Shown piece after piece: positions 1 to 12,053 of a stretch of DNA of 64,000 nt. The DNA comes from Anomaloglossus baeobatrachus (taxonomy: Eukaryota; Chordata; Amphibia; Anura; Aromobatidae): the NCBI RefSeq assembly GCF_048569485.1, contig NC_134354.1, forward strand, positions 686,304,637 through 686,368,636, written 5' to 3'. Within the stretch, counting starts at the first letter, position 1. The number at the start of each line of letters is the position of its first letter. The notes beneath the pieces were generated by a model that saw only the letters and a list, made by a program, of their open reading frames with translations, had not been told where the DNA came from and searched no databases. The position numbers and the translations under genes were made by a program.

Positions 1-735
1 CCCAGCCAGCAGCGACGTGCAAGCGACGCTGCGCTTGCACGGAGCCGCCGTCTGGAAGCTGCGGAGACTGGTAACTAAGGTAAACATCGGGTATGGTTAC
101 CCGATGTTTACATTAGTTACCAGCGCACACCGCTTAGCTGTGTGTGCAGGGAGCAGGGAGCCGCGCACACTGAGCGCTGGCTCCTTGCTCTCCTAGCTAC
201 AGTACACATCGGGTTAATTAACCCGATTTGTAATGCAGCTACATGTGCAGAGAGCAGGGAGCCGCGCACACTGCTTAGCGCTGGCTCCTTGCTCTCCTAG
301 CTGCTGTACACATCGGGTTAATTAAACCGATGTGTACAGCAGCTACATGTGCAGAGAGCCGGAGCCGGCAGCACAGGCAGCGTGAGAGCGGCGGAGGCTG
401 GTAACTAAGGTAAATATCGGGTAACCACCTTGGTTACCCGATGTTTATCTTGGTTACAAGCTTACCTCAGCTGTCAGACTCCGGCTCCTGCTCCCTGCTC
501 GCTTCATTTGTCGCTCTCTCGCTGTCACACACAGCGATCTGTGTGTCACAGTGGGAGAGCGCCTTTGAAGAAAACGAACCAGGGCTGTGTGTAACGAGCA
601 GCGATCTCGCAGCAGGGGCCAGATCGCTGCTCATTGTCACACACAGCGAGATCGCTAATGAGGTTACTGCTGCGTCACAAAAAGCGTGACTCAGCAGCGA
701 TCTCGGCAGTGAGCTCGCTGTGTGTGAAGCACCCC
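1..735. mobile_element. PIF/Harbinger-like MITE, cut by window start
   Basis: GC-rich non-coding element whose left end lies outside the window. It shares long blocks with the complete element at 54134-55003: the alternating short palindromes built on ATCGGGTTAATTAACCCGAT, the 'gagcagggagcc' blocks and the 'taacatcgggta' blocks. It ends at about 735 followed by TTA, the usual 3-bp target of this group. It interrupts a T2-type MITE whose right half follows directly. No coding capacity was seen. Confidence 0.7.
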
Positions 736-738
736 TTA

Positions 739-1095
739 CTGAGCTTTTTTATTTAGTTTTGATGAAATCAGTGTTTTATCAGCAGGACATAATCACTAGA
801 GGGCTATTAACCATGCTACTTCCATATTCATGAGCTCTATAGAACTCCACTTCCACCACTGATTCACAGCTTTCTTCCTTTTGCACAGTGTAGACGCAAA
901 GCTGCCATACAGTGGGGTGGGCAGGTTTATACAGAGCTTAGCACTCATAGAACAGCTAGATCTGTAACAGATAAAACAGGGATTGTATTAAGCAGCCCAG
1001 TAAGTGACACATCAGTGGAATCGGGATCTCTGCCCCTACATCATACTATCACCTACCCTCAGATAGAATCGCAAAAACCTGGTGATATATTCTAT
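739..1095. mobile_element. Right half of a T2/Kolobok-type MITE
   Basis: Matches the inner and right portions of the elements at 16516-17522 and 23472-24231, including 'gtttttatcagcagg'-like and 'cagtaagtgacacatc' blocks and the terminal 'gcaaaaacctg' region. Its left half lies beyond the MITE at 1-735, probably outside the window. The outermost terminal bases have decayed. Confidence 0.55.
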
Positions 1096-1931
1096 ATAAA
1101 ATGCCACCCTATTAATTTAAAAATAGGAATGTCTGTGCGATAAAAACATGATAAAAAATTATTTTTAAACACATTTTTACTGAAAACGCCAACAAACATT
1201 TATGCAATAAATAGTGAACTAAATAAAGTAATAATATAACGTGGTATAATTGTCGTACATCCCATCCAGTACATCCAGTGGTAAGGGATTTATTTCACAT
1301 AGGACCAATGTCTATATACTCAGTGCTGGTTACTATAATACATCGGTCGCTATGCACACATCTTCAGTTATTCTTTATTGCCATCAGTCTCTTCCACGTT
1401 CGTCTTTCCACGTATGTAAATATTGCATTTTCTCGCTGTGATCTCAGTACGTGGCTGCCCTGATCTGTGTAGCTTAGAAACTGTTGTGTATTTGCTTTTT
1501 ACAATGTACCTTGTGTTTGTTACTTTTAATATTTCCTACTCTACATGTCCTGGCCCTGACATGGAGGCTTCTATCACGTAGGGCCCATACATACACCATG
1601 CTTTTGTTTTCTTTGACTCCAATCTCTGCAGAAATTTCTGCTTGAGCAAAGGTGGGTCATGGAGAGGTCAGCTAGTTAGCCTGTGTGATTAACTCATTTA
1701 TACTGGGACATCTATTCTTCCTCCCTGGCGTTAATAACACCATGTAGGAGGCTGCGACGCTGGTCGATGGAGAGAAAATTGTGATCCATGAATCTATGAG
1801 CCCCAAGAATCACAGATTCTAGGAAGCCTATAGATTTATCTGCAGGAGGATGATTGCTAGAAGTCAGAATGTGCTCCAGGCAGCTTACTAATTTATTCAT
1901 TGACGGTGTGTACGGCTCACTACAAAATCCC
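1096..1931. other. Intergenic, no gene recognised
   Basis: AT-rich sequence with only short spurious open frames. No repeat family, RNA gene or conserved motif was recognised. Confidence 0.5.
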
Positions 1932-2230
1932 TTAAAGAGGACCTGTCATCAGGATTTTATACCCCAAACTTATCGCATGAATGTAAAGATGCTTTAATGC
2001 TGAGTAAATCCTTACCATTCTTGTAGAAATCCGTTTTGCTGTTTTAGAGAAATCCATAGTTGAAATTGTATGCTAATGAGTGGCAAGTGCAGTGGGCGGG
2101 GCCTGCACTTACAGATCTCCTGCCTCTCTCCCTATTGCCTGCCCATGTGTTTTTATTATCATTTCTATCACTTCCCCTGTTGAGTTGACATTTTAGAGCA
2201 AGTTTGTATAAGTTTAGATAAAGACAGACC
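1932..2230. mobile_element. T2-type MITE relic, left end
   Basis: Begins TTAAAGAGGACCTGTCATCA, which fits the TTAAAGG-like ends of T2-type MITEs. The opposite end was not found, so the right boundary is approximate. No coding capacity. Confidence 0.4.
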
Positions 2231-3221
2231 ATAGCACTAACCCAGGGCTATGGGCAGAGGTCAACATGATCAGGATTGGAGGGGAGGAGTGGATCATTTA
2301 GAGCGGGAGAAGTAGGGGTGCTGTAGGGTTTTTAAGGCCTATCAGGGGGTGGAGTTGGCACCATTCCCACTACCTGGAGACAGCAATTTATTCCTGCCTG
2401 CCCTCCCTAATCTGGAGATTCCTCATGAGAGGTGTATAATTGGGGTTTATTAGGTCATAGTGGCAGTTTTGGTGGGTCCTTGAAGTTGTTTTAAATTGGT
2501 CTGGTGGATCCATCCAGGTATGGATCTCCTAATTGGCAATGAATGCTTGGTTACCTGGTGATTTTACGGGGATCCCGGTAGAGAATATTGGATGACTCTG
2601 TGAGTTGGTTAATGGTAAATACAACACTTTGTATTTTGGTGCTCCCGGGCCTGCGTGGGTAACAGCTGGGACCAATTTGGTTTATGGTTTGGTTATGAGA
2701 ACACCAGGTTTTGTATAACTTTGAGGACTTTAGTATACTTCTTAGTATTTTTCTGTTGATGTATTTGTTAAATAATGGTTGCTATGGCCAAAATTATCTA
2801 AGCAACATGTCTGAGTCTTTTGTGGAACCCCTAGGATGGGGCCGACTGGTAATTCCGGAATCTACAATTCCAGGGTCATGACGAGAAAAGTAACTACCGT
2901 ATTTATGTTTTACAAGTCATGTGTGATACTTTAATGTATATTTTGAATCATGCACCTATAGCATAGTGTCTGTGTAGACTCATAAAGTACCTTTTGGTTC
3001 TTCCATTTACTTCCACAGTCTAAAACCATTGAGTCCATAAGGCTGTATGTATCCAACTTTGTTCTCATAAGTGTAGCTTAGGTCTTGGTGCCAATAATGG
3101 CACTCGCCACATACAGTGGGACCACCTTCATACTGACTGCTGTGGAAACCTAAAGGTTTGTATGTCTACAGAAGCCAATGTTGACATGACTGACAACATA
3201 TCCTCTGTATAACTTACCATA
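2231..3221. other. Intergenic, no gene recognised
   Basis: About 1 kb with no long open frame, no terminal repeats and no motif that I recognise. It could be an old unclassified repeat. Confidence 0.4.
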
Positions 3222-3255
3222 GTATTATTATTATTTATTATTTATTTATTATTAT

Positions 3256-3278
3256 AGCGCCATTGATTCCATGGCGCT
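3256..3278 (-). other. LINE 3'-end hairpin
   Basis: On the minus strand, AGCGCCAT and ATGGCGCT form a perfect 8-bp stem around the 7-base loop GGAATCA, directly before the microsatellite tail. The same hairpin with compensatory changes ends the V-SINE at 18614-18890. Confidence 0.7.
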
Positions 3279-3445
3279 TTACAACTGAAAGAGGGTATAC
3301 GTACAACAATCATTAACAGTACAAAACAGACTGGTATAGGAGGAGAGAGGACCCTGCCCGCGAGGGCTCACAGTCTACAGGGAATGGGTGATGGTACGAT
3401 AGGTGAGGACAGAGCTGGTTGCGCAGTGGTCTACTGGACTGAGGG

Positions 3446-4927
3446 CTATTGTAGGTTGTAGGCTTGTTGGAAGAAGTGGGTCTTGAGGTTCCTCTTGAAG
3501 CTTTCCACGGTAGTGGAGAGTCTGATGTGCTGAGGTAGAGCGTTCCCGAGTATGGGGGATGCACGAGAGAAATCTTGTACGCGATTGTGGGAAGAGGAGA
3601 TAAGAGAGGAGCAGAGAAGGAGATCTTGTGAGGATCTGAGGTTGCGTGCAGGTCGGTACCGGGAGACTAGGTCACAGATGTAGGGAGGAGACAGGTTGGG
3701 CATGGTTTTGTATGTCATGGTTAATGTTTTGAACTGGAGTCGTTGGGTGATGGGAAGCCAGTGAAGGGATTGGCAGAGTGGCAAGGCTGGGGAGTAGCGA
3801 GGGGAGAGGTGGATTAAGCGGGCCGCAGAGTTTAGGATAGATTGGAGGGGTGCAAGAGTGTTGGAAGGGAGGCCAAAGAGCAGGAGGTTGCAGTAGTCGA
3901 GGCGGGAGATGATGAGGGCATGCACTAATGTTTTTGCTGATTCTTGGTTAAGGAAAGCACGGATCCGGGAGATGTTTTTGAGTTGTAATCGGCATGAGTT
4001 GAAGAGGGCTTGGATTTGTGGCTTGAAGGATAGAGCAGAGTCGAGGGTCACTCCAAGGCAACGAGCTTTTGAGACTGGGAAGAGTAAGCAACCATCGAGT
4101 TTGATGGAAAGGCTTGTTGGAGGAGATGAGTGAGGAGGAGGAAAGACAATGAGCTCTGTTTTGTCCATGTTAAGTTTTAGGAATCGCGCAGAGAAGAAGG
4201 ATGAAATAGCAGACAGATATTGTGGGATTTTGGTTAGTAGAGAGGTAATGTCAGGTCCAGAGAGGGAGATCTGTGTGTCATCGGCATAGAGATGATACTG
4301 GAAGCCATGGGACTCTATGAGCTGTCCCAGGCCGAGGGTGTAGATGGAGAACAGCAGGGGTCCAAGAACTGAGCCTTGGGGGACACTGACAGATAGGGGG
4401 CGAGATGAGGAAGTGGTGTGAGAATGGGAGACGCTGAAAGTTCGGTCAGTTAGGTATGAGGAGATCCAAGATAGGGCCAGGTCTGTGATGCCCAGAGATG
4501 AGAGAATCTGTAGTAGGAGGGAATGGTCTACTGTGTCGAAGGCAGAGGACAGGTCCAGGAGGAGGAGGATAGAGTAGTGTCGCTTGGCTTTGGCGTTTAG
4601 TAGGTCATTAGTGACTTTAGTTAGGGCAGTTTCAGTGGAGTGATGCGGTCGGAAGCCAGATTGTAGCTGGTCAAAGAGGGAGCAGGATGAGAAGTATGAG
4701 GACAGTTCAAGATGGACATACTGTTCTAGTAGTTTTGAGGCATAGGGGAGAAGGGATATGGGGCGATAGTTTGACACAGAGGATGGGTCAAGGGAGGGCT
4801 TTTTGAGGATGGGTGTAATAGAGGCATGTTTAAAGCATGAAGGGAATACACCATAGTGTTTCTTATTAGAAATAAAGGAGCTAGTATGAATAAATACGTT
4901 TCTTATTCTTCTTGTCAAAATATCCAC
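3446..4927 (-). pseudogene. LINE reverse transcriptase fragment (493 aa open)
   Basis: Open for 493 codons, but it is only the C-terminal two-thirds of a LINE ORF2. Visible RT landmarks in order: the finger/palm segment NYRPISLLP, the catalytic aspartate block [37 protein letters not shown], the YADDTQ catalytic box, and C-terminal blocks ISRLDYCN and [14 protein letters not shown]. It ends [12 protein letters not shown]. No apurinic endonuclease domain precedes it, so it cannot retrotranspose on its own. The frame has no internal stop, which suggests a fairly young insertion. The annotated Met is just the first ATG in the open stretch. Confidence 0.85.
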
Positions 4928-5229
4928 ATGGGATTTATTTTACATTATTATTTAGAGACCCTTTCTTTCTGTTTCACAAAGACATGATTAGAGGAAAACT
5001 ATATACTATGTTCACATCTGAGTTGAATAATACATTAGAGATACAGCCAAAAATACTGGACAACATAGTTTATGCCCAAAAAAAAATTGTAAGGAAAAAT
5101 AGTGGACACCAAGATAAAATCATAGTCATTGGAGTCATTGGAGTCCATCAGGTACTTCTGGTGTCTGTCATGTGAAGGATCTCCTATGACGAAGATGAAC
5201 AATGGACTGAACAAACGCATATGTATAGT
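4928..5229. other. Intergenic, no gene recognised
   Basis: AT-rich stretch between the LINE and the solo LTR. Nothing recognisable. Confidence 0.4.
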
Positions 5230-5234
5230 ATATG

Positions 5235-5973
5235 TGTAATGCTCGAGCGAGCACGGTATTAGTGTATCCATAGGACCGAAAGTACCGTTCACTTGCCTGG
5301 AGGAGCAAACTGGACCGGCCACAGGTACACACGCTGGTAAGTGGCCAGCAGAGAGCAGCCCCAGGGGATTTGCAGTACCTCGGCAGCTGGCACCACAAAC
5401 ACAATACAGTCTCTGGTGATAGGAACAGCAGCAGCATCTGGAGTAGTGGATAGGTGGATGCAGCAGCAGCAGCCAATGTGGATACTTGCAGCAATGGGTA
5501 TTGTGGTAGGCAGCCGGCGTGGATGCTTGCAGCAGCGGATATTGTGGTAGCCAGCCGGAGTGGATGATTGCAGCAGCAGACTGGTAATGCACTGAAACAC
5601 AGATACGAATTAGCAGCAGAAGACAGCACAAATATAGTGGCAGCACAATGGGACATGAGAAATAGCAAGTTAGGAATTTGTTGCCCAGGCACCTCCCCTT
5701 AAGTGGAAGTGCCTTAAATACCTGAAACCTCTTAGCTGTTCTGAGAGGCACTTCCAGATCAGGGTGCGCTGGCCCTTTAATAAAAGAGGCGTGACCGTGC
5801 ACAAACCCTTCGTCAGTACCAGAAACTCTATGAGGTGTACACAGGCTCTGGGAGACAACATCATGGAACGGGGTTGGGACAGCCACCGCAGGACGGCCAG
5901 GCTGGTGAGAGAACAGCGTCCCTGCCAGGGGAGGGGAGCAGTACAGCGCGGGGACGCCGGTATGGGCATTACA
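5235..5973. mobile_element. Solo LTR, LTR retrotransposon
   Basis: A 739-bp segment with mirrored ends TGTAATGC and GCATTACA, flanked by the 5-bp direct repeat ATATG (5230-5234 and 5974-5978). The TG...CA ends, the target duplication and the absence of coding sequence identify a solo LTR left by LTR-LTR recombination. It contains CAG-rich imperfect tandem repeats at about 5430-5580 and a possible AATAAA on the plus strand near 5779. Family is uncertain (Gypsy or ERV-like). The short open frames inside it are not genes. Confidence 0.8.
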
Positions 5974-6017
5974 ATATGCAACATACAATGCAACAGAGCA
6001 GCACCAAAATTAGTTAA

Positions 6018-6399
6018 AGCGAATTTGTCAGCAGGTTTTTGTTATGTAATCTGAAGACAGAATGCTGGAAAGGTTAACACAGAGATTTCAGCGATGTATC
6101 TTTTCACACTGTGGTCAGTTTTTATTACCTGCAATGTTTGTTTTAGCTTCAGGAGATTATTATTGATGGACTGGGCCAGTTAGTGGCCAGCCAGTCCAAA
6201 ACGCCCCCTGCTGTGATTAGCATCTCACTATCTATAGACATTGTATATAGAAAGCCTGATGTGGGCAGGGGCAGCTTTCTCAGCTCTGCTACATGCTAAA
6301 TAAAAAAAACTTTCACTGTGATACAACTGCTGCCCCCAGTAAACTAAGTGCATTATGCTGCTCTCAGATGAGGTAACAAAATTTGCTGACAGATTCCCT
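6018..6399. mobile_element. T2/Kolobok-type MITE, complete
   Basis: Flanked by TTAA on both sides (6014-6017 and 6400-6403). The ends are inverted repeats: 'agcgaatttgtcagca' on the left and 'tgctgacagattccct' on the right. This fits the T2 family described in Xenopus (TTAA target, TTAAAGG-type ends). Non-coding. Confidence 0.75.
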
Positions 6400-6403
6400 T
6401 TAA

Positions 6404-6993
6404 TGATGGGTGCAAGGCCTATTGGACATATACCCAAATTGGCCACTACAAAATAGTGAGAAAATAAGAGGCAGCACGCCAATTAAGAAAGTGTACCTGT
6501 TCTAGCCCTTGTGGTGAAGTTTCAGTCACGTTACGGAACTTTTTTCAAGCCTTAAATAGTATATAATTATATGATATACTATAATAAAGTATTATATATA
6601 GTAAAATATATACATTTTGCAAACATTTATTCAACAATAAATTTAAAAAAAATTGTTCATGGCATATTGCCATAAATAGGAATTTATCAGAAATACTTCC
6701 CCAATTATTTTTTTTCTTAATTGAAGAAGTCCTACTCATTCTTTACATTCACACAAATATACCTCACACAGATCCTGAGTGAACGTCTTGTGGGTTTTGA
6801 TGCCGTTCTTTTCCTTAAACAATGGAGGAAATTCATTCCTAAACATATTCAGTAGCATTGGCTTTCTACAATGTTGCACTATATTTTGCTTTTTCAGAAT
6901 AACGCAAAATGATCATTTTGGCTACATTAACTGTCATTTGATCAAAGTTTGCTAGGTGTTTCTACCACAAATGAATGTAGCCGCATTGTGACC
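6404..6993. other. Intergenic, no gene recognised
   Basis: AT-rich, with no credible gene and no recognised repeat. Confidence 0.4.
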
Positions 6994-6997
6994 TTAA

Positions 6998-7555
6998 AGG
7001 GCGCTTTACACGCTGCAACATCGCTAAAGATATATCGTCGGGGTCACGCCGTTAGTGACGCACATCCGGTGCCGTTAGCGACATCGCAGCGCGTGACACC
7101 AAGGAGCGACGATCAACGATCGCAAAAACATCAACAATCGATGATCTTTGACACGTCGCTCCTTTTCATAATATCGTTGGTGGGGTTGTTCCTCGTTCCT
7201 GCGGCATCACACATCGCTATGTGTGACACCGCAGCAAAGACAAACATCTCCTCACCTGCGTCCACCGGTAATGAGGAAGGAAGGAGGTGGGCGGCATGTT
7301 CCGGCCGCTCATCTCCGCCCCTCCTCTGCTATTGGATGGCTGCCGTGTGACGTCGCTGTGATGCCGCATGAACCGCCCCCTTAGAAAGAAGGCGGTTCGC
7401 CGGCCACAACGACATCGCAGGGAAGGTAAGTCCGTGTGACGGGTGTAAGCGATGTTGTGCGCCACGGGCAGCGATTTGCCCGTGACGCACAACCGACAGT
7501 GGCGGGTACGCTCACTAGCGATACCGATACCGATATCGCAGCGTGTAAAGCCTGC
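6998..7555. mobile_element. MITE, 'CTTTACACG' family
   Basis: Inverted ends AGGGCGCTTTACACGCTGC (left) and GCAGCGTGTAAAGCCTGC (right), flanked by TTAA (6994-6997, 7556-7559). It shares the central block 'ggaaggaggtgggcgg' and the 'gacgcacatccgg' and 'ggggtcacg' blocks with the elements at 8159, 22239 and 51788. Non-coding. Confidence 0.75.
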
Positions 7556-8158
7556 TTAAGAGTACTGCAGGAAGAAAGCTGCCAAAAATCAGACTTGCTA
7601 GACACCGGTCGCAGCACCCTCTGCATTGCAATACCTCCATATTCACTTGCATTGAGCTGAGTTGTGACAACGACGCCTAGAAAATTTTGGCCATGCAACT
7701 GGTGATGTGGCCAAAGTCACCACGTAACCCTAGCCTTAAAGTCTCACACTGAGTTTTGCACAAATTTCGCTGACTGTCATGGCTCTGTTCACATTGCAGA
7801 TTGTGACACTACATCCGATGGTTTCTCTGGTTTCTCCGATCAGCACCGGCAGACTCAGGCGTCGACCTGCTGTGTGCTCAGTCATAGGCAGCAAGTGTTA
7901 ACCTCTGCTAGCCTGCTTGTTAAGCTCCTTTGATCACGTGTGGTGAGGAAGCCAATCACATCTGCTCCTCTCATACTTAAGCTGGATGAAATTTTCTACC
8001 CATGTCAGATATAGGTTATACAGTGTTGATCTGTGTGTTTTGGTGACCCAGACTAAGGGGAATATGGTGCTTTTTGCCTGAAGTGGTTGTGGAGTTTACC
8101 TGTTGTTTTGTTGTTTCCACCCTGCTCTTCTTTTCCTCCTTATTTCTTATGGTTTTAA

Positions 8159-8685
8159 GGCCGCTTTACACGCAATGACATCACTAACAAGATGTCGTTG
8201 GGGTCACGGAATTTGTGACGCACATCTGGCCACGTTAGCGACGTCGTTGCGTGTGAAGCGCAGGAACGACCGTTAACGATCAAAATTACTTACCTAATCG
8301 TTGATCGCTGACGCATCATTCCTTTCCCGATTATCGTTGCTGTTGCAGGCCGCAGGTTGTTCGTCGTTACTGCGGCAGCACACATCGCTACGTGTGACAC
8401 CGAAGGAACGAGGAACATCACCGTACCTGCGGCCGCCCGCAATGAGGAAGGAAGGAGGTGGGCGGTATGCTCGTCCCGCTCATCTCTGCCCCTCCGCTTC
8501 TATTAGGCGGCCGCTTAGTGACGTCACTGTGACGCTGAACGAACCGCCCCCTTAGAAAGTATGTGTGACAGGGACTAACATGTTGTGCGCCACGGGCAGC
8601 GATTTGCCTGTGACGCACAACCGACGGGGGCGGGTACGCTCGCTAGCGATATCGGTACCGATATCACAGCGTATAAAGTGGGCTT
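8159..8685. mobile_element. MITE, 'CTTTACACG' family
   Basis: Left end GGCCGCTTTACACGCAATG after TTAA; right end 'cagcgtataaagtgggc' near 8683. It has the same central blocks as the element at 6998-7555. The right flank has drifted, so that end is approximate. Confidence 0.7.
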
Positions 8686-8761
8686 TATACCTCTGTGAGC
8701 GCGTACTCTGTGACAGAGTTTTGTTTTCCCCTATCTGTCTATTTTTGTGGGTTTAATCTAA

Positions 8762-8981
8762 GGCCAGAATCACACTTGCTAGTGCCTCGTGTGTAACTCG
8801 CGTGAGTCTCTCATGGTAGAACCCGGCTTGGCCGCACACTCCCCTGACAGGAGCGGGTCGGTTGCATGTATCTCTATGCAGCTCAGACGCTCCTGTATGC
8901 ATAGTGTGCGGCCATGCCGGGTTCTACCATGAGAGACTCGCGCGAGTTACACGTGAGGCACTAGCAAGTGTGATTCTGGCC
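8762..8981. mobile_element. Near-perfect foldback MITE, 220 bp
   Basis: Two arms of roughly 70 bp are near-perfect reverse complements, starting GGCCAGAATCACACTTGCTA and ending in its complement. Flanked by TAA on both sides (8759-8761, 8982-8984), so PIF/Harbinger-like by target size. The transcript would fold into one long hairpin. Confidence 0.85.
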
Positions 8982-9170
8982 TAACTCCTGTCCTGGTCCC
9001 CCCTGGGGGAGGGGATATCAGATCAGGGTTACTCAGGAGCAGGGCCAAGAAGGAGTCTCAAACATCCCCACCTTTAGGTGTATCCCTGAGAATAGGGATA
9101 GCATAGGACCCCCTAGCCTCAGGGTCAGTTTAGGAGCCTTGGTGCCCTTCCTTCCCCATAGGCATTATAA

Positions 9171-9819
9171 CATAAAGTTACATTTTAATTCTATAGTGTG
9201 ATTCAATGCTCCTTCTCCATGTAATTGCTTCTTTGCATAAATAATTTTTTTTTTTAAAAAATGGTCAAAAATGTATTTTATTCTTTTCATAATAGAATTA
9301 ATTCCAGTGAAATTTCAGCATTTCTGGTCCGGTTTGTATGATACAGATTCTGTAATGGTTTTTTCATGTAAATAGTAAATGGTGGTGACTGATAGATTTG
9401 CTGCATAATTTTAACCTTGCTAATCTGCAGCTTTCTAATTAAATGTTCCTGGTTTTTATTTCAGATCGCCTGCAATTATACAGTGCTTTGAAATATCTGG
9501 CATTACATTCAACACCTCGGCCCATTTAGTAGCACATTGGAACGTACCCTGCAGTCTCCCAGCACAGGCACTCAGTAATGAAATACTCATAGTATTTCAT
9601 GATTCAGACGTGATGAGTCTCAGACAGTCAACTGACCCTCTCTCTGACTTTTCACTATATCTGGTGACTCTCCATAAGGCTTTCTTGTAAAGAAAGAAAG
9701 TCCAGCTCACCGCAATGGTCCAACCAGGCTGAATTCTGCAGCACGGAATAGTCTCTGCCAGAACATATTGAATACAAAAAAGTGGGTAATTCAGCATTGC
9801 AAATTTGCAGTCTTCTTTA
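9171..9819. other. Intergenic, no gene recognised
   Basis: AT-rich sequence with no recognisable gene, RNA or repeat. Confidence 0.4.
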
Positions 9820-10453
9820 TTAAAGGGAATCTGTCACCACTTTGACCTTTTTAATCTGTTAATATGGGCATATAGGTTATAGAATGCTGGAAAAATCCAT
9901 ACCTTTATGTCTCATATCAAATACCTTCATGTTGAAACATGATCTTTTATCACTTTATGTAAATGAGCTCTTCCAGGCTATGGGGTGGATGTTGCCTGAA
10001 AGATAACTCCGCCTCAGAGATTATTATAAATAAAAGGGGCGTTCCCCGTGTGATGTGTAATGGCCGCTCTCTGCTGTCACAGTAGAGCTGTGTGTGATTA
10101 TAACTGACACTTCTGCAGGTTCGTCTCAGCTTCAGCCTCCATCTCACAGGCAGACAGTGTTACAACATTGTTGCAATGAAGCAGAGCTCAGGGAGCTGCA
10201 AAAATGTGTTTGAAAGAAAACAAATTTCATTTCTCCTGGTTTGTGTCAGCTGCTTGTCTCACACTGGTAATATCTCTTTTATTTATAATAATCTCTGGAG
10301 GCGGAGTTATCTTCCAGGCAGCATCTGCCCCATAGCCTGGAAGAGCTCATTTACATAAAGCGATAAAAGAGGATTTTTCCACAACAAAGCGTCTGATATG
10401 AGACATACAGGTATGGCTATTGTCAGCATTCTATACCATGTATGCCCACATAA

Positions 10454-11202
10454 AGGCTGTGTGCGCACTTTGCGTCGTCCTAGTTGCAGTTCTAAACGCA
10501 GCCTCTGGCAGAAATTGCTTTTGCCAAAGTTGCTTTTGACCAAAAAATCGCAGTAAAGCCGCGTTTTTAGCGCTTTTTACCTGCGTTTCAATTGCTTAAA
10601 GTCAGATGCGCTTTGATTACAAAGACACTACTAAATAAAGTTTTGACATACAAATACTATGAAAAAAGGGAAAAAAAATGTTAAAAATATAATTAGTTAA
10701 ATTACAACGAAAATAGTTATATTTAATATAATTATAGTGGTTTTATACTATTTATCGCTATAATTCCAATAAATTAATATTTTTCATTAATTTATTTGTC
10801 GGACTATGTGTGTGTGTGTAAAGGGATATATCATTCCATTATTTTGATGTCAGAAACACATGCGTTTATGTAGTCCAAAACACATGTTTTCTGCAGCCAA
10901 AAAGCATGGAAAACGCTGGAATTTTGACGTTTCTTGCTTTTTACAACTTCTCATTGACTTCAATGTTAGCAAAACGCAGCCCAAACGGCAAAAACAATTG
11001 ACATTCTGCTTCTTTGAACGCAGAGTTTTTGCCCAAAATTATGCAAATTAAACGCAGCGTTTTGAACAGCAAAGTGCGCACAAGAAATCCACTTTTCCCA
11101 TAGACTTTGCAGGAAATCAAAACGCATGCATTTTGGCATGAAAACGCTGCAGTTAAAAACGCTGCAGAAAAGCAGGTGAAAACGCAAAGTGTGGACACAG
11201 CC
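10454..11202. mobile_element. MITE, 'GGCT.TGTGCGCAC' family
   Basis: Inverted ends AGGCTGTGTGCGCACTTTGC and GCAAAGTGTGGACACAGCC, with TAA at 10451-10453 and 11203-11205. The interior is AT-rich with many 'aaacgc' words. It is the same family as 41905-42678. Non-coding. Confidence 0.75.
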
Positions 11203-11205
11203 TAA

Positions 11206-11842
11206 GGCCTGCAACACACATCCGTGCCGCCGGCACATGTTTGTCATTTTTTACACATACCAGCGGCACGGAGACACGTTAAGCAATGCTACCCTATTGT
11301 AGCAGGCACACACACGTAAAACCACATGGAACGTGTGTCCGTGTGCGTTTGTACGTGTGTGCGTTTTTCAAAGCGCTGACATGTCAGTGTTTTCTCCCGC
11401 AGCACGGGTGTCACACGGCCCGCACCCGTACCACACGAGTGTAGTGTGGATGCGGTCCCGTGTGACACGCGCCGGAGAAAACACACGTGTCAGTGGAAAA
11501 AAAAAAACATTTACTCACCTTCTCCTGCCCTCCTGTGTCTGCCGCTGCTGCCTCTTGCTGCCGACCGCCGCTCATTAATCTCATAGAATATTCACTTCAC
11601 TGCCTGGCAGCAGCAGCATCGGGGAGACGGCAGGGCTGGAACCGAAGATCAGCACCATGGACAGCAGGAAGGACCAGGTGAGTATGTTAATTACCGGTTC
11701 TACGTGTGCTATCGCGGATAGCACACGTAGAACACACGTGTCCCGCACGTACCAGAGACACGTACTTACCTGCACGCAACACGCAGGGGAAATACGTGTC
11801 TCTCGGCACGTGCGTGAATTTCACGTGAGTGTAGCAGAGGCC
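11206..11842. mobile_element. MITE, 'GGCCTG..CACAC' family, copy 1
   Basis: Begins GGCCTGCAACACACATCC and ends GTGTAGCAGAGGCC, with TAA on each side (11203-11205, shared with its neighbour, and 11843-11845). Nearly the same sequence recurs at 12328-12978. It carries a 35-base palindrome near 11697-11731. Confidence 0.75.
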
Positions 11843-11881
11843 TAACAGTGTAAAAGGTCAAAATGGTAACAGATTCCCTTT

Positions 11882-12053
11882 AAAGTGAAAAGGTTAATAA
11901 AATACACAGCCAATGGCCACAGATTTGAGCATTCTACGCGGTTCAGATGTCACTGCATCCCGAGTAATGAACTAAGGATGCAGTGTTATCTGAAATGCGT
12001 AGAATGCTGAAATCTGCCGCATTAGCTTTGTATTTTATTAACCTTTTCACTTT
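11882..12053. repeat. Foldback repeat
   Basis: 'aaagtgaaaaggttaataaa' at the left recurs as its reverse complement at the right end. The next blocks, 'gcattctacgc' and 'gcgtagaatgc', also mirror each other. Probably another small MITE next to the T2 element. Confidence 0.55.

Larger units (their letters stand above)
3222..4927 (-). mobile_element. L2-like (CR1 group) LINE, 5'-truncated
   Basis: Non-LTR retrotransposon on the minus strand. It holds most of the reverse transcriptase, a short 3' UTR (3279-3445) with the 'tgtgagccctcgcgggcagg' block, a 3' hairpin (3256-3278), and a tail of TAA/TAATA microsatellite repeats at 3222-3255. The endonuclease and the first part of the ORF are missing, the usual result of incomplete reverse transcription. 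The 5' breakpoint lies somewhere near 4860-4927. A second, shorter copy lies at 46925-47752 on the other strand. L2-like is my best assignment from the RT motifs and tail; another CR1-group clade is possible. Confidence 0.85.
7745..9170. other. Unclassified repeat or LTR-like host split by two MITEs
   Basis: The pieces 7745-8154, 8686-8758 and 8985-9170 look like one older sequence interrupted by two MITEs. The outer ends, TGTCATGGC near 7777 and ATTATAACA near 9171, would suit an LTR, but I found no target duplication. No gene was seen. The assignment is weak. Confidence 0.25.
9824..11879. mobile_element. T2-type MITE carrying two nested MITEs
   Basis: Left end AGGGAATCTGTCACCA and right end 'atggtaacagattccct', each next to TTAA (9820-9823, 11880-11883). 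Its body (9824-10450 and 11846-11879) is interrupted by two abutting MITEs at 10454-11202 and 11206-11842. The left part contains a shorter foldback: 'ccaggctatggggtggatgt' near 9975 recurs inverted near 10320. Confidence 0.75.

Noticed and set aside
3909-4133. Plus-strand frame across the LINE
   Set aside because: Antisense shadow of the reverse transcriptase.
5035-5988. 317-codon minus-strand frame
   Set aside because: Lies almost wholly in a solo LTR with a target duplication; low-complexity Cys/Pro/His repeats, no domain.
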